Notes: generated from the letters alone by a model not told the origin. A stretch of 64,000 bases of DNA from Bin5 sp965261695 (GCA_965261695.1 OZ253474.1:3348001-3412000), one strand, 5' to 3'. Positions 37,230-46,775 are shown, counted from the stretch's first letter. Translations and numbers: made by a program.

Positions 37230-39836
37230 ATGTCTGATAAACTCGAACGCTTCACGAAACGTGCGCGGCGAGTGCTAACGCTTGCTCAGGAACAGGCTTT
37301 GCGGCTCAATCACACCCATATCGGCACGGAGCATCTGCTGCTTGGTCTTGTGCAGGAGGAGAATAGCGTTGCGGTCAAGGTGCTGAAAGAGTTGGGCGTG
37401 GAGCCGGGCCAGGTTGTGCGCGCGGTCGAGCGCACGGTCGGGCGGGGTGAACGCGCGCCATTTGGCAAGCCGACCCTGGCCCCGCGCACAAAGCGAGTTA
37501 TCGAACTGGCTGTCGAAGAGGCCCGCATGATGGGCAACCATTACATCGGCACGGAGCATCTGCTGCTGGGTCTGGTGCGGGATGGGGACGGCGTTGCCGT
37601 CAACGTGCTGCGCAGCCTCGGCATCAATCTCGACCGCGTGCGCACCCAGACGGCGCGGGATCTCCTGCAGAGCAGCGCCCAATCCAAAGAAAAGCAGAAG
37701 AAAGAGTCCAAGACGCCTCTGGTGGATCAACTGGGTCTGGACCTGACCGTGTCGGCTGAGGAAGGTCGCCTCGACCCGGTCATCGGCCGCCAGATGGAGA
37801 TCGAGCGGGTCATCCAGATTCTCAGCCGCCGCACGAAGAACAACCCGGCGCTCATCGGTGAGCCGGGTGTGGGCAAGACCGCGATCGTGGAGGGGCTGGC
37901 TCAGCGGGTGATCGACGGCGATGTGCCGGAACCTCTGCTGAATAAGCGCATCCTGATGCTGGATGTGGGCAGCCTGGTGGCCGGGACCATGTACCGCGGT
38001 CAGTTCGAGGAGCGGCTGAAAAAGGTGATCGAAGAGATTATCAACAGCGGCGCCATTCTGTTCATTGATGAGGTGCATATGCTAGTGGGCGCGGGCGCGG
38101 CCGGCAGCAGCGTTGACGCGGCCAATATCCTCAAACCGTCGTTAAGCCGCGGCGAGCTCCAGGTGATCGGCGCCACTACGCTGGACGAATATCGCAAGCA
38201 TATCGAGACCGACGCCGCGCTGGAGCGCCGCTTCCAGCCAATTCTGGTGGAAGAGCCGGGCATAGAAGAGACGATAGAGATTTTGAAGGGCATAAAGAGC
38301 CGCTATGAGGAGCACCACAAACTCATTATTTCGGATGAGTCGCTGAATGCCGCCGCCCATCTGGCCGCGCGCTATGTGCCGGATCGGTTTATGCCGGACA
38401 AGGCGATCGATCTGATTGACGAGGCCGGCAGCCGTGTGCGCATGTACAAGGCGCCGCACGCGGTCAGCCTGCGGGAAACGTTCATCGATCTGAAACGCCT
38501 GCAGAAGGAGAAGGAGGAGGCGCTGGAGACTCAGCGCTTCGACGACGCAATCGATTTGCGCTATCGGGAAGTAGAGCTGCAGTCGAAGCTGGAAGAGCTG
38601 CGGGAAGGCTGGCGGCAGGTCGCCAACCAGCCGGTCGTCACCGCCGAAGACATCGCCGAAGTGGTCTCCATGTGGACCGGTGTGCCGGTGTATCGCATAG
38701 GCGGCGAAGAGCGGGAGCGGTTGCTGGGGATGGAAGCGGAACTGCACAAACGCATCATCGGTCAGGATGAACCGATCAAAGCGATCAGCAAAGCGGTGCG
38801 CCGCGCCCGCGCGGGGCTGAAAGACCCCAAGCGCCCTATCGGCAGCTTCATTTTCCTGGGGCCGACCGGCGTCGGCAAATCGGAGTTGACCAAGGTCTTG
38901 GCCGAATTCCTGTTCGGGAGCGAAGAAGCGCTGATCAAACTGGATATGAGCGAGTTCATGGAGCGGCACAACGTCAGCCGGCTGGTGGGCGCGCCGCCCG
39001 GATACGTGGGCTACGAAGAGGGAGGGCAGCTCACCGAGGCTGTGCGCCGCCGCCCCTATTCGGTCGTCTTGCTGGATGAGATCGAAAAGGCCCACCCGGA
39101 GGCGTTCAATATGCTGCTCCAGATCATGGAGGACGGCTCACTGGCCGATGCCAAGGGCCGGCGGGTCGATTTCCGTAACGCGCTCCTGATCATGACGAGC
39201 AATGTCGGGGCCAAGCTGATTCAAGGTTCCAAGGGCATCGGTTTCGCCATCACCGCAGATGAGCAGACCCGCATGGAGGCTGAGCATGAGCAGATGAAGG
39301 CGCGCGTGATGGACGCTCTGAAGAGGACCTTCCGCCCCGAATTCATCAACCGCCTGGACGGGATCATGGTCTTCCGCAGTCTGACGAAAGATGAGATCAC
39401 AGAGATCGTCGAGTTGGATTTGCGCACCCTGCGCATGCAGTTGGCCGAGCAGGACATAAAGCTGGAACTGACATCGGCGGCCCGCTATGCGATTGCCGAT
39501 GCCGGCTACAACCCGGATTACGGCGCTCGCCCGCTGCGGCGGGTGATTCAAAGTGAGGTTCAGGATCCGCTCAGCGAGGCGCTGTTGGAAGGCCGCTTCG
39601 TGTCCGGTGATACAATTCAGGTGGACTTTATCGCCGACGTTCCCGCCGACCTGACGGCGGAAGCAGTGGTCAGTGAGCAGATGTCCGGCAAGCGCAACCC
39701 CTTCGACTCAGCCAATGGCAAGGCGGACGAGGAAGGCCCAAAGGGCCGCTATGAGTTCACGGCGATTGCGCACGAGAAGGTGGAGGAGCCGGAAGACAGC
39801 GAAACCACGGAGGCTCTGGAAGCGCTTTTGCAGTAG
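37230..39836 (+). CDS. clpC: ATP-dependent Clp protease ATP-binding subunit ClpC
   Basis: An 868-residue AAA+ unfoldase. Two N-terminal Clp repeats (about 3-65 and 78-145, each with HIGTEHLLLGLV-like sequence), first nucleotide domain with Walker A GEPGVGKT (210-217) and FIDEVHMLVGAGAA, a UVR-type middle segment (KEEALETQRFDDAIDLRYRE, about 427-448), and a second nucleotide domain with GPTGVGKS (about 550) and VLLDEIEKAHPEAFNMLLQI. It feeds substrates to ClpP, which is not in this window. The C-terminal extension past the D2 domain is acidic. GAGGGA lies upstream of the ATG. It ends at a strong terminator. Confidence 0.95.
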   Translation: MSDKLERFTKRARRVLTLAQEQALRLNHTHIGTEHLLLGLVQEENSVAVKVLKELGVEPGQVVRAVERTVGRGERAPFGKPTLAPRTKRVIELAVEEARMMGNHYIGTEHLLLGLVRDGDGVAVNVLRSLGINLDRVRTQTARDLLQSSAQSKEKQKKESKTPLVDQLGLDLTVSAEEGRLDPVIGRQMEIERVIQILSRRTKNNPALIGEPGVGKTAIVEGLAQRVIDGDVPEPLLNKRILMLDVGSLVAGTMYRGQFEERLKKVIEEIINSGAILFIDEVHMLVGAGAAGSSVDAANILKPSLSRGELQVIGATTLDEYRKHIETDAALERRFQPILVEEPGIEETIEILKGIKSRYEEHHKLIISDESLNAAAHLAARYVPDRFMPDKAIDLIDEAGSRVRMYKAPHAVSLRETFIDLKRLQKEKEEALETQRFDDAIDLRYREVELQSKLEELREGWRQVANQPVVTAEDIAEVVSMWTGVPVYRIGGEERERLLGMEAELHKRIIGQDEPIKAISKAVRRARAGLKDPKRPIGSFIFLGPTGVGKSELTKVLAEFLFGSEEALIKLDMSEFMERHNVSRLVGAPPGYVGYEEGGQLTEAVRRRPYSVVLLDEIEKAHPEAFNMLLQIMEDGSLADAKGRRVDFRNALLIMTSNVGAKLIQGSKGIGFAITADEQTRMEAEHEQMKARVMDALKRTFRPEFINRLDGIMVFRSLTKDEITEIVELDLRTLRMQLAEQDIKLELTSAARYAIADAGYNPDYGARPLRRVIQSEVQDPLSEALLEGRFVSGDTIQVDFIADVPADLTAEAVVSEQMSGKRNPFDSANGKADEEGPKGRYEFTAIAHEKVEEPEDSETTEALEALLQ

Positions 39837-39876
39837 AGGGCGCTTTGAGAGAGAACCGACATCGATTCAGCCAATA

Positions 39877-39904
39877 GAGGACCCCGCAAACGGGGTCCTC
39901 TTTT
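39877..39904 (+). terminator. Rho-independent terminator after clpC
   Basis: Perfect 10-bp stem GAGGACCCCG / CGGGGTCCTC with loop CAAA, followed by TTTT, 40 nt after the stop. Confidence 0.9.
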
Positions 39905-40002
39905 CTGGTCCTGACCTCGTGCCCTCTATGCCGACCACAAAAGATCCCGCAGAAATCGATCCATCGCCGCCAATCCTGAAAATCCCCAGCACCGCCTACA
40001 AG

Positions 40003-40037
40003 TAGGCGCCCCCCTTGTGGGTGCCCTCCCCAGGGCT
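40003..40037 (+). repeat. Interspersed GGCGCCCC-TTGTGGG-TGCCC repeat, copy 1
   Basis: The segment GGCGCCCCCCTTGTGGGTGC continues into CCTCCCCAGGGC and recurs in the intergenic DNA at 40813-40883. It can fold back on itself through GGGCGCC-type complementarity. The flanking 39905-40089 holds no gene. Confidence 0.6.
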
Positions 40038-40089
40038 ATTGTGGCGTCCGAATTCAGATGCGATTGCCCTGCCGACATTACAGCCCATC

Positions 40090-40117
40090 TTGCGAACAGT
40101 GTCTATAGTGCTATACT
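40090..40117 (+). promoter_or_regulatory. Promoter of the Doc toxin-antitoxin pair
   Basis: -35-like TTGCGA (40090-40095), 16-bp spacer, -10 TATACT (40112-40117), 45 nt before the antitoxin ATG. The same -10 neighbourhood is found in the decayed copy near 41701. Confidence 0.5.
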
Positions 40118-40162
40118 TCCAAAAAGAGCCTGATGAGAGCCTATAATAGTAGAGAGCGAAAA

Positions 40163-40351
40163 ATGGACAAGAAACAGACACCAACAGATAAGGCTTCGAA
40201 AGACGATTCTCTGAAGGTTGAGAAAGTGAAGGACACTAATAACCGTCAGGTTCCAGTACGGGGCAGCGAGGCTTCCGATGAAGAGGTCATGGCTCACGCC
40301 GAGGAGAGTTTTAAGCGAAATTACCGGCTAGGTCAATTGCTGGCACGATGA
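40163..40351 (+). CDS. Probable antitoxin of a Doc-type toxin-antitoxin pair
   Basis: A 62-residue hydrophilic, Lys/Glu-rich protein starting MDKKQTPTDKASKDD. The end SFKRNYRLGQLLAR, with its overlap into the toxin gene, fits the toxin-binding tail of a small antitoxin. No Phd-type DNA-binding head is recognisable, so this is not a standard Phd. An upstream in-frame ATG at 40133 is possible. The last four bases overlap the toxin start (ATGA), implying coupled translation. A degenerate copy of the tail (AFERKYRLCDRRVR) exists at about 41781-41825. Confidence 0.65.
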   Translation: MDKKQTPTDKASKDDSLKVEKVKDTNNRQVPVRGSEASDEEVMAHAEESFKRNYRLGQLLAR

Positions 40352-40737
40352 CCTATGTCTACCTCACTCGTAAACAGGTTGTGGAAATCCACAGACGTGG
40401 AATCAAATATTTCGGAGGCTCGCTTGGTATATTGAACGAGGGCCTACTAGACTCTGCTCTAATGCGTCCTCAACAAGGTTACTACAATAGTCTCACCGAA
40501 GAAGCCTCCGCGTTTCTGGAGAGTCTGGCCACAAATCATGTGTTCGTTGACGGGAATAAACGTGTTGCCTTTTTTTCTACAGATGCTTTTCTAAGACTTA
40601 ATGGATATTTCATCGACTGCCATCATGATGAGGCAAATCGCTTCATTAGAGATATGCTCACAGACAGAAAGAATCGGCTAGAACGAATACAAGAATGGCT
40701 GAAGGCAAATATCAAAAACTTGCCTGAGAACGAGTAG
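40348..40737 (+). CDS. doc: Fic/Doc-family death-on-curing toxin
   Basis: A 129-residue Fic-fold protein of the Doc branch. The active-site loop HVFVDGNKR (64-72) matches HxFxDxNKR; Doc enzymes phosphorylate EF-Tu and stop translation. The N-terminal YLTRKQVVEIHRRGIKYFGG and the RPQQGYYN segment are typical of Doc. Length is normal. It is translated from a start overlapping the antitoxin stop. Confidence 0.9.
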   Translation: MTYVYLTRKQVVEIHRRGIKYFGGSLGILNEGLLDSALMRPQQGYYNSLTEEASAFLESLATNHVFVDGNKRVAFFSTDAFLRLNGYFIDCHHDEANRFIRDMLTDRKNRLERIQEWLKANIKNLPENE

Positions 40738-40812
40738 CGGCACGCCCCGCCCCAGGGCAATTGCATCAAATTGGGATAAAACCACGTGAGGCTGCCTGAA
40801 TCGGGTAGAAGA

Positions 40813-40883
40813 ACCCCTTGTGGGTGCCCTCCCCAAGGCAAAACGAATCGGTAGGGGCGCCCCTTGTGGGCGCCCTTCGTGGA
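40813..40883 (+). repeat. Interspersed GGCGCCCC-TTGTGGG-TGCCC repeat, copies 2 and 3
   Basis: Two further units in tandem: CCCCTTGTGGGTGCCCTCCC at 40813 and AGGGGCGCCCCTTGTGGGCG at about 40853. The second forms a near-perfect hairpin GGGCGCC...GGGCGCC. No gene lies between 40738 and 40944. Confidence 0.6.
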
Positions 40884-40944
40884 CTCGTGGTCCAGATCTT
40901 GAGGCCTACTTCAGAGGAATGAGCAAGTTTGGGAGAGAGAAACA

Positions 40945-41205
40945 GTGAATCAAGATAAGAAGAGAGCAGTCAATAGAACTCTCATGCTCGTTCTGATCTC
41001 GATCGCGGCGGTAGCGCTGTTATTCAGCCTGTTTACCGGACTGAACTTACTTCCCAACGACTCGGATCAAACCCAGGTTGGACAACCCACACCACCGCCT
41101 CCTTCCGATTCTCCCCCCGACTCTCCCCCGCCCGACGGCCCCCCCCCGCCCGACGGGCCCACCGGTCCTCCCCCGTCCGATCTACCCCCGCCCCCGTCCG
41201 GATAA
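40945..41205 (+). CDS. Small membrane-anchored protein with proline-rich tail, unknown
   Basis: An 86-residue protein starting at a GTG after GGGAGAGAGA. A basic head (MNQDKKRAVNR), one hydrophobic segment (about 13-33), then an Asp/Pro/Ser low-complexity tail (PPSDSPPDSPPPDG). The tail resembles the Pro-rich linkers of the secreted proteins at 50.8-63.8 kb, but the conserved domain is absent. It could be a truncated relative or an independent surface peptide. I do not recognise a family. Confidence 0.5.
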   Translation: MNQDKKRAVNRTLMLVLISIAAVALLFSLFTGLNLLPNDSDQTQVGQPTPPPPSDSPPDSPPPDGPPPPDGPTGPPPSDLPPPPSG

Positions 41206-41684
41206 TCCCTGCCCGGCACATCCTCTCAGCAGGTGACTACTCAGCCATAGTCAATTCGCGACCCTGAATGAGGCCAGCAAAGGTGTTTCTTTCTACTCAT
41301 TCAGTGTTATTTTTGGTGGTCGGCCGCAAGCGGCCTCCCTTGTGCGGTGGGATTCCCCCCGCAACGCCCCCCTGACACCAGCCTTGCCGCCTGTTGGTGC
41401 CATAGCCCCAAGTCGCCGCCACCCAAAAGGGCTTCGCTTGACCCCGAAACGTGACCGCGATCGAGGGTTAACCTGGCCTGGCAGAGGTTGGGCCACACAG
41501 GCACTGCCGGTGGCACGAACGGCGTGAAGAACGAGCGACAACAATCCTGCATATCCTGATTCAGTGAGATTGCACACCGGTTGTGGCTTAGTAGTTACCA
41601 AAAAACGAAGAACTGACCATTCTTGATTCAGACAGCGGCTGTCCAAAAATCTGGGCTGCACCCCTTGCATGAAAGCCGGTATCA
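41206..41684 (+). other. 479-bp intergenic region without a supported gene
   Basis: A minus-strand frame 41293-41712 exists but has no recognisable domain, weak start context and Arg-rich composition typical of a shadow frame. No promoter or terminator stands out. Confidence 0.35.
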
Positions 41685-41870
41685 TAACTGTGCAAATAAT
41701 GCTATACTCCACAAAAGAATCCTTAAGGGAGCCCTAATAGAACCAGAGAAAAACGGGCAAGGCACAGACGCAAACAACCAAGCCTTCGAACGAAAATACC
41801 GCCTATGCGATCGCCGGGTGCGATGACCCGGCTCTACCTCACGCATAAACATGCTGTGGACTACGGTGGG
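41685..41870 (+). pseudogene. Degenerate copy of the Doc toxin-antitoxin module
   Basis: Three parts of the module at 40090-40400 recur in the same order but shortened. The promoter region is TGCTATACTCCACAAAAGAA (compare TGCTATACTTCCAAAAAGAG). The antitoxin end is AFERKYRLCDRRVR (compare SFKRNYRLGQLLAR). The toxin start is MTRLYLTHKHAVDY at 41823 (compare MTYVYLTRKQVVEI). The antitoxin middle and nearly all of the toxin are missing. It is a relic of duplication or of a second insertion, about 1.5 kb from the intact pair. Confidence 0.75.
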
Positions 41871-41946
41871 TCGAGATCTTTCGCCCGCGGACGGCCTGTA
41901 ACTGACCCGTCCCCGATCGGCCATGCCGCCAGGGAGACGTTGAAGG

Positions 41947-43745
41947 ATGTTGCGTCAACGAAACGTTTACACGTCTGTCGTCGACCTCGGCGCGTGGCTG
42001 GCAGTGATCCTATTGGCTGTTACCGCCATCCTCTCTTTCACCGACCAGGCCTCGGCGCAACAGAGCTCGACCGCATCCACGCTTTCAACGCCAACGCTGT
42101 CAGCGCAGGCTGGCGAGAACGGCGTGAACCTGAGTTGGACTTCCGTGCAGGGCGCAACACGCTATCAGTTGTGGGCCTGGAACAGCGTCGACGACTGGCA
42201 GGAAATCGGCGGGGACAGCCTGACAGGCGCCACCTTTACACACACGGATGCCACAGCAGACACCACGCGACCCACTACACCGTCCGTGCAGTGAACGCCG
42301 CAGGTGAGACAAGCGCCTGGTCCGACTACGCCTCCGCAACCGTGTCGGCCCTCTCTACGCCCATCCTGACCGCTCAGGCGACTGAGAACGGGACAGAATT
42401 GAGTTGGACAGCCGCCACCGGCGCTACAAGCTATGAGTTGTGGGCGTGGCAAAGCGTCAACAACTGGCAGCAGATCGGCGGCGACAACCTGACCGACACC
42501 ACCTATACGCACGAGGGCGCTGCGGCTGGCGCAACCTACTACTATACCGTCCGCGCAGTGAACGCCGCAGGTGAGACAAGCGCATGGTCGCAGTATGCTT
42601 CCCTCACCGTGCCGCAGGACCAACAGGGCCAGCAACCCGCAGCCACACCTACATCAACCCCGACAGCCACCTACACCACACAGCCCTCCGTGCCGGAACA
42701 ACCGAATCTCCGGCAACCCACAGCCACGCCAACCACCACGCTAACCACCACCGCTACATCTACACCCACACTACAGTCCCAGCAACAGCAGCTTGAACCA
42801 ACGGCCACTCTTACGCCTACGCCTGTACTTACCTCAACGCCGACACCCACACTTACACCGACACTTACACCCACACTACAGTCCCAGCAACAGCAGCTTG
42901 AATCAACGGCTACTGCTACGCTCACGCCTGTGCTAACCTTAACACCTACAACGACATCAACGCCCACTGCAACGCCCACGACGACGCCTCAACAACAGTA
43001 CGACACCGTGCCGGATGTACCCGATCCCCCCACTGTCGTCATTCTGGGCGCCGGCCATGTACAGGTCGACTGGGATGATATTCCTCGCGCCACACATTAT
43101 GATCTGTGGTACTGGTCCTATCCCTACTGGAGATCAGTCAAAAGTGAGGCGGCAGGCCGGGGAATCAGTTTCACCTTTAGCGGTTCTAGCGCCGTATTGA
43201 CCAATCTGCCCACCGACTTTCCTAGCTACTCTTTTAGGGTCTTAGCAGAAAACGCAGTGGGATTGAGGATCTCTTCATCAGGAAGCGCGGATAATCCCCA
43301 AGAGTATCGTCTGATAGCCACCCCTACGCCTACCGTCACCCCTACCATTACGCCTACACCGATAGGTTGGCCTTCCGCACCGGACAAACCGACCGCCAGC
43401 ATGAATGGCGCAGGCAGCGTAAGAATCAACTGGAACACGGTACCGGAGACCGCCTCCTATGATGTATGGTTGTACCACTATGTTGTATTTGGATTCTTGC
43501 GAAGGTGGGTGCTACTGCCATACGACGGCGTCGATGTTGACATTGATGGCTATGTTCGCGAGGACATACGCATTAGTATTGACGGAACCAGCGCAACCAT
43601 AACCAATCTTCCCTACAAAACCCAATACCTCTTCAGAGTGCGCGCCTATAACGATGTAGGCAGCACTTTCTCGCCATACGTAACTGTGGCCAATCCAGCT
43701 ACCGCCACAGCCACCCCTACTCCGACACCGACAACAGACAGTTGA
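41947..43745 (+). pseudogene. Secreted FN3/Thr-Pro-rich protein, interrupted by a one-base frameshift
   Basis: It starts at 41947 with a signal peptide (hydrophobic core LGAWLAVILLAVTAILSF, then QASAQQ). One FN3-like repeat is broken near 42270: the first frame stops at 42294, while the frame ending at 43745 resumes with HYTVRAVNAAGETSAWSDYA. Comparison with the next repeat (TYYYTVRAVNAAGETSAWSQYA) shows that a single base is missing. A second FN3-like repeat, a Thr/Pro linker with a duplicated block (PTLQSQQQQLE twice), two further FN3-like domains and a PTATPT tail follow. Its repeats resemble domains 1-2 of the 1502-residue protein at 54046 (YELWAWxSVNxWxQ). It may be a pseudogene or a sequence error. 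Confidence 0.75.
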
Positions 43746-44046
43746 GAATCTGCCAGCTCGACCATGAAACGCCCCATCCCCAATACAGTCCGCCAAAATT
43801 CCAACCCCGCCCCCCATACTGCCCATCAAAAAAATCTCCCCAAATCCCCGTCCAGACACCCCCCCCGCAATTCCCCCTCAAACGCCCGTACGCGCGAAAA
43901 TCACAGCCCATCAAAAAAATCCCCCCAAATCCCCGTCCAGACAACCCCCCCTTCTGTATCCATTTTGTCATTTCCCCCCGACAGGCGTATCATAATCTGT
44001 CCGCGAACAACCTCGTTACAACGACTACCATAGGAGGAACAACTAA
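43746..44046 (+). repeat. C-rich interspersed repeat, first occurrence
   Basis: A G-poor stretch containing AAATCCCCGTCCAGACACCC and AAATCCCCGTCCAGACAACC and two copies of ATCACAGCCCATCAAAAAAA-like or related sequence. It is a divergent form of the repeat family abundant from 50.1 to 63.0 kb. The last 60 bp lead into the next gene, with strong ribosome site AGGAGG. Confidence 0.65.
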
Positions 44047-44934
44047 ATGAATGAGCGCGTAGGGTTTGTCGGGCTTGGCATCATGGGGCAAGGCATGGCC
44101 CGCAACCTTCTTAAAGCCGGATACAGCGTGCGCGTCTGGAACCGCACATCAAGCCGGATGGACCCGTTGGTGGAGGCGGGCGCAACGACCGGCGCCAGCC
44201 CGGCGGAAGTCGCCGCCAACTGCGACATTGTGATCATCTGTGTCAGCGACACGCCGGATGTCGAGGCGGTTGTCCTGGGCGAGAATGGCATCCTTTGCGG
44301 GGCGCAGGCGGGCGCGTTGGTCATTGATTGCAGCACGATCAGCCCGCAGGCGACGATTGAAATCGCCGCGCAGTTGAACGCCAAGGGCGTCAAAATGCTC
44401 GACGCGCCAATCAGCGGCGGCAGCGAAGGCGCGGCCAACGGCACTCTCAGTATCATGATCGGCGGCGACGAAGACCAGGTGGAACGGGCCAGAGGCGTAT
44501 TCGAGGCCATGGGCAAGACGATTACGCACGTGGGCAAGCAGGGCGCGGGCCAGACCGTCAAGCTGGTCAATCAGATCCTGGTCGTCGGCAACTGTCTGGC
44601 CATGAGCGAGGCGCTCGTTTTTGCCCAGGCCGGCGGTGTCGATCTGGAAAAGTGCTTGAATGCCGTCGTCAGCGGCGCGGCCGGGAGCTGGATGCTTGCC
44701 AACCGCGGCCCGCAGATCATTGAACGGGACTGGCGGCCCGGCTTCACCATCAATCTGCAACAGAAGGACGTGCGCCTGATTATGCAGGAGGCGGACGCGC
44801 TGGGCGTGCCGATTCTGCTGACCGGCCAGATCTTCAGTCTGTATCGCACGCTGCAGAAGGCGGGCCTGGGCGAAGAGGGCAACCACGCGCTGGTGAAGGC
44901 GTTGGAGAATCTGAGCGGTGTGACGGTGGCGTAG
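44047..44934 (+). CDS. NAD(P)-dependent beta-hydroxyacid dehydrogenase (3-hydroxyisobutyrate dehydrogenase family)
   Basis: A 295-residue protein. Rossmann nucleotide loop GLGIMGQGMARNL (9-21), the substrate motif DAPISGGSEGA (119-129), the catalytic lysine Lys172 in GQTVKLVNQ, and the C-terminal KDVRLIMQEADALGVP helix are present. It oxidises or reduces a small beta-hydroxyacid such as 3-hydroxyisobutyrate, tartronate semialdehyde or a succinic-semialdehyde-like compound. AGGAGG precedes the ATG. It stands alone, with a repeat upstream and a 362-bp gap downstream. Confidence 0.92.
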   Translation: MNERVGFVGLGIMGQGMARNLLKAGYSVRVWNRTSSRMDPLVEAGATTGASPAEVAANCDIVIICVSDTPDVEAVVLGENGILCGAQAGALVIDCSTISPQATIEIAAQLNAKGVKMLDAPISGGSEGAANGTLSIMIGGDEDQVERARGVFEAMGKTITHVGKQGAGQTVKLVNQILVVGNCLAMSEALVFAQAGGVDLEKCLNAVVSGAAGSWMLANRGPQIIERDWRPGFTINLQQKDVRLIMQEADALGVPILLTGQIFSLYRTLQKAGLGEEGNHALVKALENLSGVTVA

Positions 44935-45296
44935 GCGGGGCGAGCGGCTGTGGCATCTACAGTCGTTTCCATTCTGTGGATTTCCTTCGAAACAAGGTGT
45001 ATTGCACGGACTACGCAATTCGCAGTGCAGCAAAGCGGCGGTTTCGTGAACGCGCTTTAACAAAGATTGTATAATTCCATATTATTGAGGTATCGACCAC
45101 ATGGCCGGTTGCTTTGTCGGAGCGGGTTTTCTGAATCCGCGCACACGGGGCGCGGCGGTGATTGGAGATCGGCTTACAGACTCGCGCTGTGGCTAGCTGT
45201 ATGCTGGACCACGGGAATGGTCCTGGCCTTGCAACCTTCAGGTTGGAGGTGCGTAGTGAAGGCCAGGAGACAAAATATCCCCAAGGATGAATATAG
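44935..45296 (+). other. 362-bp intergenic region upstream of the export operon
   Basis: No gene seen. A -10-like TATAAT lies at 45070-45075 but lacks a good -35 partner; it is the best candidate for a promoter of the operon at 45297. Confidence 0.35.
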
Positions 45297-46775
45297 ATGA
45301 AAAGACTCTTGATCACGGTAATCGTAATCGCTGCCATCAGCGCAGCGGGTTGGTTTGGATCCCAACTTTTTCAGGCGCGTCGAGCTGCGCTTGCCGAAGG
45401 CCCCAGTTACGAGACATCCACAGTGGCGCGTGGGTCGATCAGCAGTACAGTGAGCGCAACGGGCAGTATCGAACCGGAAGCCGAGGTTGCGCTCTCTTTT
45501 CGCGCCAGCGGCCGGGTTGAGCAGGTGCTGGTATCCGTCGGCCAGCCGGTGGAGGCCGGGCAGTTGCTGGCCCAATTGGATGTGACCGACGCATTGTTAG
45601 CCCTCGAACAGGCCGATGTCTCGCTCCAGATCAGCCGTGCGCAACTGGGCAAGTTGGAAAAACCACCTTCGGACTCCGATATAATCACCTCTCAGGCCAG
45701 CGTCACCGTTGCCCAGGCCAGTGTTGCCAGTGCAGAAGCGGCTCTGGCCAGCGCGCAGGCCAGCTATCGGCAACTGTTGGCCGGCGCGTCGGCGGAGGAG
45801 CTTGCAGTGCAGGAGGCGCAGGTGCGGCAAGCGGCGGTGAATGTGCGCCAGGCCCAGAGCGCGTATGATGAAGTCAAGCATTTCGCCGATGCCGGCGCAT
45901 CGTCCCAGGCCGTCCAGTTGCAGCAGATGACGATCACCTTTGAGGTGGCGCAGGCCCAGTTGGCGCTGACGCAGCAGGGCGCCGACGAGGCCCAGAACGC
46001 CGCGGCGCTGGCGCAGATCGCCCAAGCGGAACTGGGTGTGCGCCAGGCTCGCAGCAATCTGTTGGTGGCGCAGGACGCTCTGAATGCGCTGATAGAGGGT
46101 CCGTCGGAGGAGGACCTGGAGATCGCCCGCGCACAAATGCGCCAAGCCGAGTTGAGCAAAATGCAGGCGGAGAACTCGCTCAACACTTCGATGCTGTACG
46201 CGCCCATCACCGGCGTCGTCAGCCAGGTCAATCTGCGCCAGGGTGAACTCTATGGCGGCGGTGGCGGGCTGCCCGCGCTTGTGCTGACGGACCTGAACAG
46301 TTTTCACATGACCGTCCTGGTCGACGAAATCGATGTCCGCCAGGTGCAGATGGGGCAGACTGTGCGTCTGAGCCTGGACGCGCTGCCCGATGCCGATATC
46401 GCCGGTCAGGTGACGAAGATATCACCCACAGCCCGGGATGTAGGCGGGGTCGTGGCCTATGAGGTGGAGATCGTGCCGGCCTCGGCCATTGCCCAATTGA
46501 GGGCCGGTATGAGCGCCACCGCGATCATTACCACCGCCAACGTGGACAATGTCCTGCTCGTGCCCAATCGCTACATCCAGCTTGACCGCGAATCGGGGAA
46601 GGCATTTGTACAGAAGATCGTCAGCAATGCGCCGACCCTGCAAGAGATTGAGATGGGGCTGCGCAACGACCGCTTCACCCAGGTACTGGCCGGCCTCAGC
46701 GATAACGATGAGATCGCGCTCATCCGCACGAGCAGCGAGGAACAGCTGCGCAGCGCGATTTTCGGCGGGCCTTAA
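45297..46775 (+). CDS. HlyD/MacA-type membrane fusion (periplasmic adaptor) protein
   Basis: A 492-residue adaptor. N-terminal anchor LLITVIVIAAISAAGWFG; the first lipoyl half starts around VSATGSIEPEAEVALSF and GQPVEAGQLLAQLD; a long Ala/Gln-rich coiled hairpin (about 95-280) is followed by the second lipoyl half (YAPITGVVSQVNLRQGE) and a beta-barrel (VDEIDVRQVQMGQTVRLSLD). It bridges the inner-membrane ABC exporter encoded next to it. In a monoderm host it would extend outward to cargo or the wall. It is the first gene of a four-gene set with a MacB-like ATPase, permease and SH3 lipoprotein. Confidence 0.9.
   Translation: MKRLLITVIVIAAISAAGWFGSQLFQARRAALAEGPSYETSTVARGSISSTVSATGSIEPEAEVALSFRASGRVEQVLVSVGQPVEAGQLLAQLDVTDALLALEQADVSLQISRAQLGKLEKPPSDSDIITSQASVTVAQASVASAEAALASAQASYRQLLAGASAEELAVQEAQVRQAAVNVRQAQSAYDEVKHFADAGASSQAVQLQQMTITFEVAQAQLALTQQGADEAQNAAALAQIAQAELGVRQARSNLLVAQDALNALIEGPSEEDLEIARAQMRQAELSKMQAENSLNTSMLYAPITGVVSQVNLRQGELYGGGGGLPALVLTDLNSFHMTVLVDEIDVRQVQMGQTVRLSLDALPDADIAGQVTKISPTARDVGGVVAYEVEIVPASAIAQLRAGMSATAIITTANVDNVLLVPNRYIQLDRESGKAFVQKIVSNAPTLQEIEMGLRNDRFTQVLAGLSDNDEIALIRTSSEEQLRSAIFGGP

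Noticed and set aside
41293..41712. 139-codon minus-strand ORF
   Set aside because: Arg/Gly-rich shadow-type composition, overlaps the toxin-antitoxin relic, no recognisable domain.
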